Assembly (NCBI RefSeq): GCF_037126465.1 | Contig: NC_088206.1 | Location: 26,538,790 to 26,602,789, forward strand | From: Ornithodoros turicata | Lineage: Eukaryota; Arthropoda; Arachnida; Ixodida; Argasidae | DNA length: 64,000 bases | Direction: 5' to 3' | Shown here: piece by piece, positions 33,652 through 45,135 of the stretch | Numbering within the stretch: the stretch's first letter is position 1 | Layout of the letters: every line of letters begins with the position of its first letter | Made by a program: the position numbers and the translations under genes | Notes under the pieces: generated by a model | Told to the model about the DNA's origin: nothing | Database searches by the model: none | The model's input: the letters and a program-made list of their open reading frames with translations, nothing else

Positions 33652-34165
33652 AGCGTAAACGTTTTGCCGCCTATCCGGGTGGCATCATCAGTACAAGAGA
33701 GGCCAAAGACAAGCACACTAGCCTACTTATCTAAGAGGGCGTCATACACATCCGATAGGGGCCCACGGTTTGTATTACAGGCTTTCTAGGGCCACGTCGC
33801 TAGTCATGTGCAAAGGTTACCGCACCATCAAAATTAAATACATGTCCCTTCGGCCAACAATGGAAGACCAATTCGGTCCTGGTTTGAGTAGCATTAGAAG
33901 CCTTGGCAACGTCCCTTGTGTGCTCTTTTAGTCTTGTCCCACGTCTTTTGTCTGTCTCGCCAATGTAGGTGGCATCACAGTCTATGCACTTAACTTTATA
34001 TGCACAGTCTTAATGCCTGATGGGCAGAATGCCCTTCAAACGGCGTACGAAACACCTTGGATGAAAGGAATTCACACCACTGATTTGACTCCTTCGGTGT
34101 TGTTTTTGACTGTTCTCTGTTGTAGCGATGATGCCACCCGGATAGGCGACGAAACGTTCACTCTC
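33652..34165. repeat. Inverted Penelope-type terminal motifs
   Basis: CCACCCGGATAGGCGGC (minus strand, about 33,665-33,690) and CCACCCGGATAGGCGAC (plus strand, about 34,137-34,153) are inverted copies. Each is preceded by TGATGATG or CGATGATG and followed by AAAACG or GAAACG. They bracket the GIY-YIG fragment. The layout echoes a degenerate hammerhead core (CTGATGA ... GAAAC). Confidence 0.5.
33800..34006 (-). pseudogene. Penelope-like element GIY-YIG endonuclease fragment
   Basis: The minus-strand translation contains CIDCDATYIGETDKRRGTRLKEH, whose first cysteines, YIGET and R-L-x-EH are the signature of the GIY-YIG nuclease of Penelope-like retroelements. FHCWPKGHVFNFD follows, matching the usual downstream H-C-W...H-F-F block. 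A TAG at 33802-33800 ends the frame where the family normally continues with a basic RWGPRK-like segment (RRGPRK follows the stop). The reverse transcriptase that precedes this domain in complete elements is missing upstream. It is a small dead fragment. Confidence 0.78.
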
Positions 34166-34339
34166 TTTGTTCTCAGTTGTTGTGTTAAGTCGGTGTTTTC
34201 AGTAAAAGATTCTACATTATGAACTTTGTTTGAATGATGATTAGTGGCGAGCTTCATACCCTGGGCCACTACTCTAACAATTGCTTGCGGTAATGTGGTG
34301 AAATGGGGTAATGAGCCTTGTAAACAATTTACTTGGCAA

Positions 34340-34900
34340 TATATTTATTTATCTGTCATAGGTTGAAGAACCGTGTGGTGTTACATAACGGAGGGGCGTG
34401 TAATTATACAAGACCGATCACCTACAGGCCTTGCTTCACACTAGATTAAAATGTGATGCAACTGTAACGTGACAAACGCTGCATGGCGGCGATATGATAA
34501 GTTCTCCTTATGAATTGTTGTCACGGTTGCGGTTAGTCAAGAAACTGCATATCCAGTTAATTGTAGCAGGATCAAATTTTAATGAGGCTAGTTTGGCCAA
34601 CAAGCAAGCATAAAGCACAGTGTCAAAAGCCCTTACAAAAAAAAAATACTGCATTTACGTGAACCCAGAAATCAAGACAGTTTAAAATGCTGTGACCGAA
34701 TTATGTTAGTTTTGCCTAAATACCCTTTTCTAAAGCCATGCTGGAATTTAAAAAAAGAAATTGATTGACTCAACATGGTTAACAACGTGCTGGTATATGA
34801 TGTGCTCCATTAGTTTACAGGGAACCCTAAAAAGTGGAGCTGATTAGTAGATAGAAGGAGCATAGTTGACACCTCTTCTGAAGACAGAAATTAGCTTGTG
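34340..34900 (-). pseudogene. LINE reverse-transcriptase remnant, RT N-terminal half
   Basis: The minus-strand translation gives fragments in shifting frames. One resembles IYQHVVNHVESINFF and a glycine-phenylalanine-arginine phrase (QHGFRKG). A further one is RAFDTVLYACLLAKLA followed by INWICSFLTNRNR. These match the RT region leading to the first catalytic Asp (F-D-x-AFD) and the thumb-proximal W-I-x-SFL-x-NR block. A reversed AATAAATA tail with a preceding CCTATGACAG lies at 34,340-34,365. Several stops and a poly-A slip near 34,640 show decay. It is probably CR1/Jockey-like. Confidence 0.65.
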
Positions 34901-36639
34901 ACCTATGCCCTCGACTCAGACACATACAAAGCAGTTTTCACACAGATTAACGCATCTTCGTTCCAGCACTTCCACCTTCAAATGTTCATCGCTGTTGAGT
35001 GGTCTGTCATTCTTGTAACACAGATCTTATTTGAAATGCAGGTGCATAAGGGACGCTCTGAAAGAAAATGTTTGGTTTTAGTCCTCTTAATGTTTCCGAA
35101 AACAAACTTCACAGTGACTATTCTTATGAAATGAGCAACTCCAGAACGAAAGCAAAAAAATATCTCTGGCCATATCATTGTATCCAACTGACACATGGCA
35201 CTTCAAGTGAATAATGGCAGTTAAAGATGATGATGATGATTCAATTTTAATGGAGCATAAGCAACTCAGGCTATAGTGCGCCAAAACCATGGGAAAATTG
35301 TGACTATTAAGAATCGGACGATTATACTAAAATAATATTATAATAAAAATAAGCAGTCGAAGAAAAGGCAGAAAAAATTGTTGGCATTGTGTGGCTGGTG
35401 TAGAGTTTTCCACACTAGGTGTTCAATAATAATGTACGCTGATATCCTATAGCATCAAAAGTACAGCGATATACACACTCAATATGTGGTGGAGATATGT
35501 GAAACCAATATAACACATACTTACATTTCAAACTTCCTTGAAAAAGGTCCAGGTCTGTCGGATTTGTCAGACTCGATACAAAGCCAGTAAGGACAGTGTG
35601 GAATGACTTATTCATCTTTCGAAAGCAGAGGTGCAGCCCCCACGACCTTTCGTCACCTCAATGCTTCAGAGCGGCATAGTCTAGTAAGGAGCCATCAGAA
35701 GGGTCACATAAAGTATACCTGGGTTCATGAAGCGGAGGGTTCTGGGGGATACGTAAGAAAGCATACGTGTTACAGAACAGCTACGAGAATCATCGGATGC
35801 ACTTGCATGGTTTTGAGTGCGTAGACCTAGAACTGAAAAATAAATGCGCTAACCTTGTTGAAACTGCTTTTCCGTCAGAACCACACGAGAACACACTTGG
35901 TTTCTTTAGATGAAGGTTCAAAGTATTCAACTTCAGCATTTGCAGTACATCATCAGGTCCCGATGCTCCTTTGATATGCAGCAGACAGAATTTCGCTGAG
36001 GAGAGTGACTACCGTTGCGGTTCGTTGCTTCGCAGCAGATCAAGAACAGTACGCCGCAATAATAGGTGAAACGTTCAGAATATGGCGAACAACTCCAACA
36101 CCAACCCAATGACCCGAAAAAGGCAGGATGAGCCGGGAATCACACACGTTCGCAAGCTCGTCATATGGCAGCCATTACAGCTGACCAGATACGGAACCAT
36201 ATGGAACGCAAGACAACAGAACGCAGATTCAAAAGGCAATCGTAGAACCTACTGCATGTGTTAAATACAGGGTATATTTTTCTTTTTGTGACTCTGTAAC
36301 AAAAATATATTAACATATAAATGCCATTTCATAAAGGGAATTGACAGGGTATTGTGTGACCACGTGACGCGTTGGAGCCAATTGTGGGTGTTGCCAGTGG
36401 CCCTCATGTTGACGTCATTCTGATGGTGAGCCGGGGTGGATATTCTATATAAACGCATGTTTTCTCGGTATGACGCTAGGCGTGCTGCACTCGGATGAAG
36501 TTGAATGTTTAAAATTCGAGTTTAGAGAAACCGTGGGGTCTTAATACGTGAATTTTCGCATGGAGAGTCCTTGTTGGGTGCTTTATCGACTGCAAGTACA
36601 AAAGAGCTCCCACAACTTCTGGTCAGAGTCCCTTTAAGA
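34901..36639. other. No recognised gene
   Basis: Contains short open frames, including a 60-codon one at 36,082 (MANNSNTNPMTRKRQDEPGI), with no recognisable domain. A (GAT)n stutter is at about 35,228. Confidence 0.4.
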
Positions 36640-36830
36640 TTGAGTACGTGCGAAGCTTCACTGCATAGCACCAACCAATTTGGGTTTACTCGATCGCTTT
36701 GTTTAATAAGCGTTGGGGCGTCGAAGTATCAGTGAGTGAAACAATCTTGAGCCTCACCGCATAGCATCACTATGCTTTGTCATTCTGCTTGTTTTAATTA
36801 ATTTCTTATGTTGAAGTGCAACGCACACTG
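36640..36830 (-). repeat. Interspersed repeat fragment, third copy
   Basis: It matches 44,960-45,135 in the same orientation and part of 4,180-4,310 in reverse complement. It has two copies of the GCTTCACYGCATAGCAYC motif at 36,654 and 36,751. Confidence 0.75.
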
Positions 36831-37314
36831 TCTAATACCCAAAACGTACTGACGCAGGATCCACATCGCGCGCAATCGTTATTAGGCAGCGATTGCGATC
36901 GTCCTCAGGTGGGGACAAAGCGAGTCTCGGCGACAGAGATCAACAACGCAGACGCTTGTCCCCCGTTCGCGAACATGATTATACACTTCAAGGAGGGTTG
37001 GCACAGGCGCAGTGGCTTCCTTTCACTTCTTCGTCTTCTCTCTACTCGCACTGCCGGTTCCGGGCTGGCAAGATCGCGTTGATGGCAGCGGCCCAAACGA
37101 AGAAAACAACATGGACAAACGCTGAAACAGCTGAAATAGCATTTGCATTAATGTGAATATATTTCAAGTACATATCCTGGACCAATGTTTTCCTTTAATT
37201 TGAAACTTCAGTAGGTATTGTGCAAACCTCTCGCCAGACGGCGTCAAATGAAAACCTGTATCACGAACGTGAAGTGCGGACGGCGCAGCGTGTCCAGCGA
37301 GATTGCGCCGACCA
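36831..37314. other. No recognised gene; possible SANT-like scrap
   Basis: A short frame at 37,082-37,156 reads MAAAQTKKTTWTNAETAEIA. It resembles the start of a Myb/SANT DNA-binding domain (TW.. AET), but stops after 24 codons. It may be a leftover Harbinger accessory exon. Confidence 0.2.
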
Positions 37315-38937
37315 GGGGAGCTATTCTCGATGAAGTAATGCGCGCATTACTTCGTTTGCAAGCTATCATTGGTCGCCGAGCGAACAAGGCGTGAAGATAC
37401 CTCACGCGCACGCAACCAATGCTAAAGCAATTAAGCTTGCAGTTGCATTGTTGTACTGGGCTACCGCCTCACGAGACCGCCCTTGCATTCCGTTACCGGA
37501 AACGGAAGAGCACAATGCGAAGGAAAGATTTGTCGGAACATGTAAGAGTGTAGCAATATGCAACTTAATTGCGACGAGACAATTTGCTCGGACTTGTAAG
37601 AGCTAAAGCGAAGAAAATGTGTGAACGTGAGCGCATTGCATTATGAAGTTGCTGACAGTATGGTGGCGCTCGCGCGTGACATTTTGCTGCAATTTGAACA
37701 AACCGAGTGGCGCGAACAAAATTTGTGCAAGTGTATAATGGCCGTTGCAGCGATTGCTAGTTCTTGTCTTGTGAACACCGTCGCCGTTTTCACCAAAATG
37801 TTTGAGGACATTCCTCTAATTTCCTCGTTTGACAAATACACAATAGTTATTCGCTATGTGCGGGCATCGTCGCGTGCATGGAACATATGATGCAGCCACA
37901 TCCTCGCGAGCTCGGGCCATCGACAGTGACCATCGAAGTGACCATACATACCTCGCATTGCCGACGTCTTTTTTATTTCCCTTGAGAATCGGTGTTTGCC
38001 AAGTTCTTCGAATGGGAGGACATCCGATCCCCACCCACACACACCCTAATACCCCCCAAAAATCTGGAAGAGACCCCCTACAATTTTGTGACATTGCACA
38101 ATACTTCGTCAAAAGCATGTAAAAGTACCCCCCCCCGGAGGGAGGAATTCTGTGTAAACTACTGAGACCATCCCTTTGCTTGCACGACGTTACATTGGAG
38201 AAACGGCTCAATGGAGATGCTGTGTGGTGAAGTACATCGGACGTGCGGTGCTATGTGGTGAAGTACGAACAAACAACAACACACCGGTCATCATTATCCC
38301 AAACAAATGCAGTGTACGCCATCGTTGAATCGCGAAAACAGTTGCCGAACATGATAAAACACCATAACCTCCGTCCTTGATCAAAGTAATGCATCCCCTA
38401 CGCTGCCTTACTTTTCGGGGTTAAAAGTGATGCCGTACGTCATTGCCTACGTCAAAATGACGTACGGCCTAACGCGATGTTAGCTTATGTCTGCCGGCTA
38501 GGGGAAATCTAGGGACAACTCCTCGGTGTAATGTTGTAAAAGTCAAAGCGTAGGGTGTGGCGCCACTGTATCGCTTTGGAAATCTTATCATGCATGTCTA
38601 CATAAAGGACTCTCTGCAATTTCTTGCTGAAACTGTAAAAGTTGGAAATAAAATATTCTCATGAACGGCTTTCTCATGAACGTTTCTACTGCCGCATTAC
38701 GATTTCGCTTGCGTTTTGCTCCCACATTTATTACACCTTGTACGTAGCGCCACCTCGTTACATTATCTTATAACAGAGCATGCCACTGCAAAGAATGTAC
38801 TTGGAAATGACTTCGCTAGGGACAAATGTCCCTAGAAATGGGCGGAGCGTTCGGGTGGAGCGTGTCGCGTGGACTCCACCCAAGAGCTCATGATGTTTAA
38901 GTAATGCACGCATTAGCTTCATCGAGAATAGCTCCCC
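37315..38937. mobile_element. 1.6-kb element with GGGGAGCTATTCTCG ends
   Basis: Inverted ends of about 38 bases begin GGGGAGCTATTCTCGATGAA at 37,315. Their complement ends at 38,937. Just inside, AAGTAATGCGCGCATTACTT is itself a perfect palindrome. No transposase is recognisable. An 89-codon frame at 37,621-37,890 is unassigned. It abuts the Harbinger element two bases downstream. The flanks (CAG left, CAA right, counting from GGG) suggest a 3-bp target with one change, consistent with but not proving PIF/Harbinger affinity. Confidence 0.6.
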
Positions 38938-39044
38938 AAGGGCGCGTTCCCGGACACTGCGCGAGCTCGCGACCTCGCGTCGAGCGTCCCCGTTGCCCCA
39001 GCAACAAGAGCACCACGTGGTACGCTTCGCGAGCATGCTCAGAT

Positions 39045-39412
39045 CACGACCTACTACTATACTAGAGACCTGGCCATCCGCAAAGCTCCCAGCACCGGGG
39101 TAGTAGTTCTGACAATCGCCGCTTGGCTATGGGATTTGGCGCTAGCTCGCACTATTCGTTACCACGTGACTTGCCGAAACCACGGCTATACATGGTAGGC
39201 TGTGTTGATGACGACGAAGCAATAAGCGTAGCGCGTGCTTAGCAACATCCTGTGTATAGCACAAAAGACGGTGGCAAGAGTGACAGTGTCATTCCCTCTC
39301 CCCAATAATGCTATGTGGCGCTTGCAGTGGCCACTACCGTAACTATCCCATGACCCGGCTCTCCCATAGGCGATCGCCAGTTCTCCAGGTCTCTAGTAGA
39401 GAGTAGGTCGTG
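39045..39412. mobile_element. 368-bp MITE inside Harbinger, 8-bp duplication
   Basis: The ends CACGACCTACT and complement extend imperfectly for about 32 bases (both then read CTAGAGACCTGG). GCTCAGAT flanks both sides (39037-39044 and 39413-39420). An 8-bp duplication fits hAT or related elements, though the terminus lacks the CAG start usual for hAT. It lies between the Harbinger left end and its transposase, so it is younger. Confidence 0.8.
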
Positions 39413-39523
39413 GCTCAGATAACCCCGTTCCTGCACCTGCTTCGCGAGCTCGCGCTGGGAGAAGGTTGTTGTTCCCTGAGAGGAGGAACAACAATGCAAA
39501 GCGCGTCGGTGTTCGCGTCAAGA

Positions 39524-41149
39524 ATGGCGGACCTCTGTTTCATTTCGGAAGAACAAGGTGCTGCAGAGGAAGAGCCAGTGCGCAGATTCCGCATTAGTAG
39601 CGATGCTTTCTCCACATTGTCGGACGATGAATTCGTCGCTATCAAATGAGGCTGTACGGGAAGTATATGAAGCTTTTCGGGAGGATGTGCAACGCAGTAA
39701 GTACACTTGCGAGAACCTGAAACTTTGCATGATGAGCGGTCATTGTTTTGTAATTAAATATGTAATGCATTTCACCCTGTCAGTCGCATCATACCACACT
39801 GACCGTGGAACGGAGGGTTCTGTCACAGCTTCCATCCACGAATTAGAAGTTTCACAGGCTGTGTCTGTATGTTACCATTATACATGTGTGTGTTGAGTTA
39901 GAATGTGTGTGTTTGTTATGAAGAACAATCTACTCGTGCTTTGTATTCAGTGTGCATTAGTATTGAGAATATTAGACTATTATTCCGATTCATACTATTA
40001 TGCAGGTCATAAATTATAAATGCACCATCAACTAGGTGCAAGATACATTTATGCAGGTAAGTATATGCTCCAGGTCGCTAATACTGAGTAGTAAACGTAC
40101 TTTGCTGCTAACGTATGTGTGGTTACGTATTGGGTGATCTTATTAACAAAGAACGGATGCTGTCTCCCACAGTATCCAATTTTGTGTCATAATTCAGGAG
40201 GCTATTGGTGGTACACATGTCGCAATTATGCAGCAGAGCCTCTTTGATCAGCGGTTTGTTGATTGTAATTGCTATTGCCATAAAGGCTGCCTCTCCATCA
40301 ATGTCTTGATGTGCATATATATGCCGATGTGTGATGTCCAGCATGCTAGCTTTTGTATATCAACAAGAATGTCAACACAATGAACCACACTATTCCTCCT
40401 CCTTTCAGGTCTGTGATGCCTGAAGTCAGGTTCTCTTCATGAACACAAGGTTCCCTGGATCGTGGCACTGTGCTTCTTAATGGACAGCCTGCAATCCGCA
40501 TCAAGCAGCTGCCACTATATTCGAAGACAGATATTGACCTGTAGGTATGAAATGTTTGTGTGGTATTTATTTTTTGGTTGTGCACAACAATGCAGCTTTG
40601 CATAATAAAATTTATGTACTTCAAATATCCAAAAACATTTCTGCGTAACTGACAGGCATACTGTACCCAGTAATATTACGGCTGCACCAGTGCTAACATA
40701 TGATTCATTTTTATTGAACACATTGCTTATGTTTATTTACAATTCAGTGTATAACACATTTAGTGCACAGGCAATCAGTCTTGATTTACATTTTTTTGAT
40801 AACTAGTTGAAGTGTAAAACTATTGACAGGTAATAACGGCTACCCGCTCCAGCCCTGGCTCATGTCACCTGTCCGTTTGCCCTCAACACGTTAAGAACAA
40901 AGCTACAACACTGCACACAGCAGGACCCATGTGTGCATTGAGCACTACTTTGGGGTACTGAAGACGCGCTTCCGGTGCTTACAGAGGTGCCGCACACAGC
41001 ACTTCGCTGCTGACCAACGTTGCAAGATAATCAATGCTTCTGCCGCCCTCCATAACATGGCTCTGTGTACAACACTCTTGAGCCTCTGGATGATGCTTGT
41101 GAGGGTGATGAGCCAAAGGAGGAACAGGTGGAAGGCGGTGAGAGACTGA
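39524..41149 (+). pseudogene. Harbinger transposase, decayed
   Basis: Exon-like blocks are 39524-39696 (MADLCFISEEQG, then LSDDEFV, then LSNEAVREVYEAFREDVQR after a small deletion, donor GTAAGT), 40198 to about 40300 (EAIGGTHVAI...HKGCLSINV), 40409-40544 (VCDA...MNTRFPGSWH) and 40830-41149 (NGYPLQPWLMSPV...IEHYFGVLKTRFRCLQRCRT...ALHNMAL). These are successive blocks of the DDE_Tnp_4 domain. The first Asp (IDGTHV) is Gly, and the second (GDSGYP) reads GNNGYP. The final Glu (IEH) remains. In-frame stops lie in block three and near 40,890. The protein would be a nuclease-type integrase acting on the TIRs, and it cannot be active. Confidence 0.82.
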
Positions 41150-42330
41150 GGAGAATAGAACAGAAGACGTTAAACCTGACCATGTGTTCGTGAGAAACTG
41201 CATCACAACTGAGAAGCCAACTTATCAGACAGTGTTTCAGACATACAGAACAGATAACTCACCTCAGACGCTCACAGGAGAGAGCAGCTGTAAACAATAT
41301 ACAGTGTTACTATGCAGAGACCTTGTTAATTTTTCATTCATCCACTAGGGACATTGTAAAAGTGCATCTGAGCCTTGTTAATCTGGATATCCCGAATTAT
41401 GGAAGATGTTACTGAATTATGTTACCGAATTATGGAAGATGTTTTTGGTGCATTGATAACTCGTTAACTTGCGGTTCCAATAATGTCGAGTAGAACAGGG
41501 AACAAACCCCTGTTAATGTGTTTTCGTAATTATTATGGACGATATCTGCATGGAGGGTAGCAAGTCTCTCCCCACATTCATCACGATAACTTCTTAAAGT
41601 AGGACAGTCCATAGTGCTGTCTTGTACAAACGAAAAGCTATGGCTTTTCATTCCCGTGATTCATTTTGTCATAAGGATTCCGAGAGAAAAAGACTGTACC
41701 ATAACAGACTTGCTTTATCTGTAATGTCAATCTTGAAATGTCCCATTGTTTTCTGTAATTTCCTTAGCACATAATAATAGGGACCATTCGCTTTATAGAC
41801 AATTTTTTGTCGGGGACAAAGGTGTACATATTAACCGGGCAAGAACTTCCAACAATAATTTCCTTACATCTTTTCTATTGTACAGCAGTGTCGCCCTAGT
41901 ATTACCCAAGAAAGTGTATATATGTTTGTGAGAACAGAAATGTACAGACCAGTCAGTGCATGTGTCTGTGTCTGTCTTTTTAGCTCCCCGGCACTGGGGT
42001 TTTAACGCTTTTAATCATGATTCCAGAAATGTACTGTTAAGTGAAAAAGCCATGACCCTCAAAGTAAATAAATCCTAGCTCTGTTGTCTATCACTGTCCT
42101 TTACGTGTGTCCTTGCATGTGTTTTTTGTATTTTCTTTTGCTCATTTGTCACTTATATGGTAAACCTCCTTACCTTCTGCTTCCCGACTCCTCGGTTCCA
42201 CGAAGACCGGCCGAGGTGGAGGGAACCGGCTCTGTCTGGTTCTGAAAACGTGCAATTGATATAAACATTGTGAGGTGTGCTGCATTCACTCATGCTTTAT
42301 CTTTTCCACTTGTTTCATATTCATGTTGGG

Positions 42331-42792
42331 CTAGGACCGCTGTATATTATGTACGACTGAGACGGGCAACATCACTTCCATGAGGCCAGTCTCGATGGAC
42401 ATCTCCACCGCTCCTGGTACGCCCACCGTCGTGTCCCAGCCTACAAGGGCCATGACACTCCGGTCGAGCCCAGACAGGCGCGATGAGGTGTCCATTGGGG
42501 CCGGCCCCACGTTAGCGACAACGTTGCCGCTCCCTCCCCTTGTGGCCTGCAGTCTTCGTGACAATTCTCTGGCATGGCTCTGCACGCTGTGGCGCCAGTG
42601 CTTCCAAAATTGCTGCCACCCCTTGCCGTCTTTGTTGTATGTTCCAACAGCGTTCAGGGTAGCAGCAATTCTGTCCCATTTCACTCTGCGCTGTGCAGCC
42701 GTCACACACTCGAGGAATCTCCTGTTGCTACACAGTTCGGGCAACTCCTCGAGCAGTGACAACAGCAGCAGCTTTTGGGTTTCGCTCGCCAT
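42331..42792 (-). CDS. Harbinger Myb/SANT-like accessory protein
   Basis: A 153-residue open frame starts MASETQKLLLLSLLEELPEL. It continues with a Myb/SANT-like DNA-binding fold: W residues in VKWDRIAATLNAVG, KGWQQFWKHWRHSVQ, then a basic SRRLQATRGGSG. PIF/Harbinger elements encode such a protein, which helps bring transposase to the ends and into the nucleus. Here it is convergent with the transposase. The ATG at 42792 is preferred over an upstream one because it opens directly before the domain. A second exon is plausible at 42241-42174 (acceptor TTTTCAG, donor GTAAGG, coding NQTEPVPSTSAGLRG), implying splicing before the stop at 42331. No frameshift is seen in the main exon, unlike the dead transposase. 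Confidence 0.75.
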   Translation of the reverse strand: MASETQKLLLLSLLEELPELCSNRRFLECVTAAQRRVKWDRIAATLNAVGTYNKDGKGWQQFWKHWRHSVQSHARELSRRLQATRGGSGNVVANVGPAPMDTSSRLSGLDRSVMALVGWDTTVGVPGAVEMSIETGLMEVMLPVSVVHNIQRS

Positions 42793-44039
42793 ATCTGTAA
42801 TGTGACAAGAAGAAAAAAAGATACACACCAACTTTCACTTCTTGACAACCACCTGATTTCTAATTGAAAGTACACTAAAGCAGGACTGAGCTAGTTTCCC
42901 CTGCTAAGTCGGACAAAAATTATGGCCATATTTTGTTCATCTCAACCCTTTTTGTGCAGGGAGGTCCTATGAGTGGTTCATCTTTTACTTTTGTATTTTC
43001 TTTTTATTGGATGGGCTAGACATTTTGTTCTTTTCTAAATTCGAAAGAATAGTTGTTCTAGATCGCTGCCATGCTTTATCATTAACGGGTGCTAGTGTTC
43101 GGTTTTTCAAGTGATTCAACAGTGCACTGCACCATACGCTTCAGCTGAACGTCTCGCATTGTGTATTGCAAGGCCCAAAAACGTGAAACTGGAGCGTAAG
43201 AAATGTTTTTGTCTGTTTCACTGTACATGGCTGCATGTTTCAAAACTCTCAACCACTGCTCAACTGTGCTCAACCACCTGAGCTTTCAACTGTGCTAACA
43301 TAGCATTACTTAAGCCTTCCGTCTACATGAAAACATATTACAAGTGGTTTAACGCACGGCGACAGTTACGCAGAGAAACATAATTTCACCGCTACACAGG
43401 TGAAAGTTGATGAAGCTGATACAATTCTATAGATAGCAAGCAACATTTTAAGCACGGCGCCTTGCAGACAGTGTGAGCAGTCGTGCAAAATATCGAAGCA
43501 AAAACCTAAATGCAGCGAGGAATTACATAAATATGGTTCACACTCAGTTTTCTTGTCTTACGATGTTGCAAGAGGTAGTACGCGACTAAGTTATAGCATA
43601 CGGAATGATATCTCAAGAACTTTCATACTCACCAAACTTTTGAAGTGATGCGCGCGTCCAAGTTTGACTCTCAACCGCTTTTTCATTAGACGACTACACG
43701 TAGTTTCTCATTGGTTGATTTGAACCAGAAATCAAACAGCTGAAAGGAATGCTGTTTCGAGGCGTACTTACAGTGTAATTGTTTATGTAACCAAAATTAT
43801 GTGTCCCGTTTAGACATTATTTCAACTTCATTTCTGGTAGTAAGTGCGTTCGCAGCAGGCCTCTAGCCGAGAGTGCCGTCACCTCGTGGCGGATCGCGCA
43901 ACGATAGCGCAACGGTAGTGTTCCCGCACTTTCGTTGTCCTCCTGCGTAGCGGCAACGATGGGCGTGGTCAGCGCGAAGTCGCGAGCTCGCGCAGTGTCC
44001 GGGAACGCGCCCCAGGTCGTTCTAAATCGTGTGCGACAG

Positions 44040-45135
44040 TGCGTTTTCGGTATAAAACTGCAATATGCGCGGACATTTGCAGGCTAAAATCGCGTGAGCT
44101 GTCCACGCACCGCCGGAAATTTGTGTTTCAGATATTGCTGCATGGTGTCGCGTGACAAGATTCTGAATCTATGTGGTGTGAAACCCCTCATATTCGTAAC
44201 TGTGATGCTCTTAAGGTGAGCACATTTTTTTCTTAGATGAACTTATTCATAATGCGACGAGCACTGCACATTTTGTGCGAACGTCCTAAATTTATATTTC
44301 TATTGGTGCTTTTTACTGTTCAGTAGTGCTCTGTTTAGAAGGAACTCGCTTGAAATATACGCTGGCTATGTTTGTGGTGCACCCACAGAGTGTTCTGGGA
44401 GAGCTCTGAAGGCAGTCTGAAATTGTGTTTCTTCATACTCAGCTTGGGTTGGTGGTAGCCAAGGTCGTGCCGAAGACTGGGAGGTGGTGGGTTCGAATCC
44501 TACCACCGGCTGTGCTGTCTGAGGTTTTCCCTGGGTTTTCCGAAGACTTTCCAGACGAATGTCGGCACAGTTCCCCCTGAAGTCGGCCCAGGACGCATAC
44601 TAACCCCCCTGTCCCTCAGTCCTTCCTGCTGTCCTCTCTCCATCTGTCCACACCTGTACGCCGCTCATAGCCACAGTTGCTTCGCAGTGCTAACACAGAA
44701 AAAAAGCTTGGGTTGAGTCTTCTTTTTAAGATTGAGTACGTGCGAAGCTTCACTGCATAGCACCAACCACTTTGGGTTTACTCGATCGCTTTGTTTAATA
44801 AGCGTCGGAGCGTCAGTGAGAGAAACATTCTTGAGCTTCACCGCATATACACTGGCCATGTTTGTGGTCCACACACACAGAACGTTCTGGGAGAGCTCTG
44901 AAGGCAATCTGAAATTGTGTTTCTTCATACTCAGCTTGGGTTGAGTCTTCTTTTTAAGATTGAGTACGTGCGAAGCTTCACTGCATAGCACCAACCAATT
45001 TGTTTAATAAGCGTTGGAGCGTCGAAGTATTAGTGAGAGAAACAATCTTGAGCTTCACCGCATAGCATCACTATGCTTTGCCATTCTGCTTGATTTAATT
45101 AATTTCTAGTGGTTAAAGTGCAACGCACACTGTCT
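44040..45135 (-). repeat. Interspersed repeat, inverted second copy
   Basis: 44,080-45,100 matches 4,180-4,660 in reverse complement. A ~190-bp stretch (TTGTGGTSCAC...GAGAGCTCTGAAGGC...CTCAGCTTGGGTTGAG) occurs twice, near 44,370-44,450 and 44,855-44,945. The first copy is split by a SINE. It is rich in GCTTCACYGCATAGCAYC motifs. Confidence 0.75.
44452..44704 (+). mobile_element. tRNA-derived SINE (tick Ruka-type)
   Basis: About 253 bp, with a Pol III box A-like TAGCCAAGG at 44,457 and an exact box B GGTTCGAATCC at 44490-44500. It ends in an A-rich tail. The 11-base AGCTTGGGTTG occurs at 44441-44451 and 44705-44715 as a target-site duplication. The body (TTTTCCCTGGGTTTTCCG, GTCGGCACAGTTCCCCC) matches my memory of tick SINEs such as Ruka. 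It would be mobilised by a LINE and transcribed by RNA polymerase III. There is no coding capacity. Confidence 0.88.

Larger units (their letters stand above)
38940..44012. mobile_element. PIF/Harbinger transposon (5.1 kb), inactive
   Basis: Inverted ends GGGCGCGTTCCCGGACACTG continue with near identity for about 38 bases at 38,940 and 44,012. The element carries a + strand DDE_Tnp_4 transposase remnant and a convergent - strand Myb/SANT-like gene, the standard PIF/Harbinger pair. Flanking trinucleotides are CAA and CAG, a near match for the 3-bp duplication of the superfamily. A MITE is inserted in the 5' region. The transposase is broken but the Myb-like gene is nearly intact. Confidence 0.85.

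Noticed and set aside
44452..44530. Functional tRNA gene
   Set aside because: Box B is exact, but the cloverleaf does not close and the unit has a SINE body, A-rich tail and target-site duplication.
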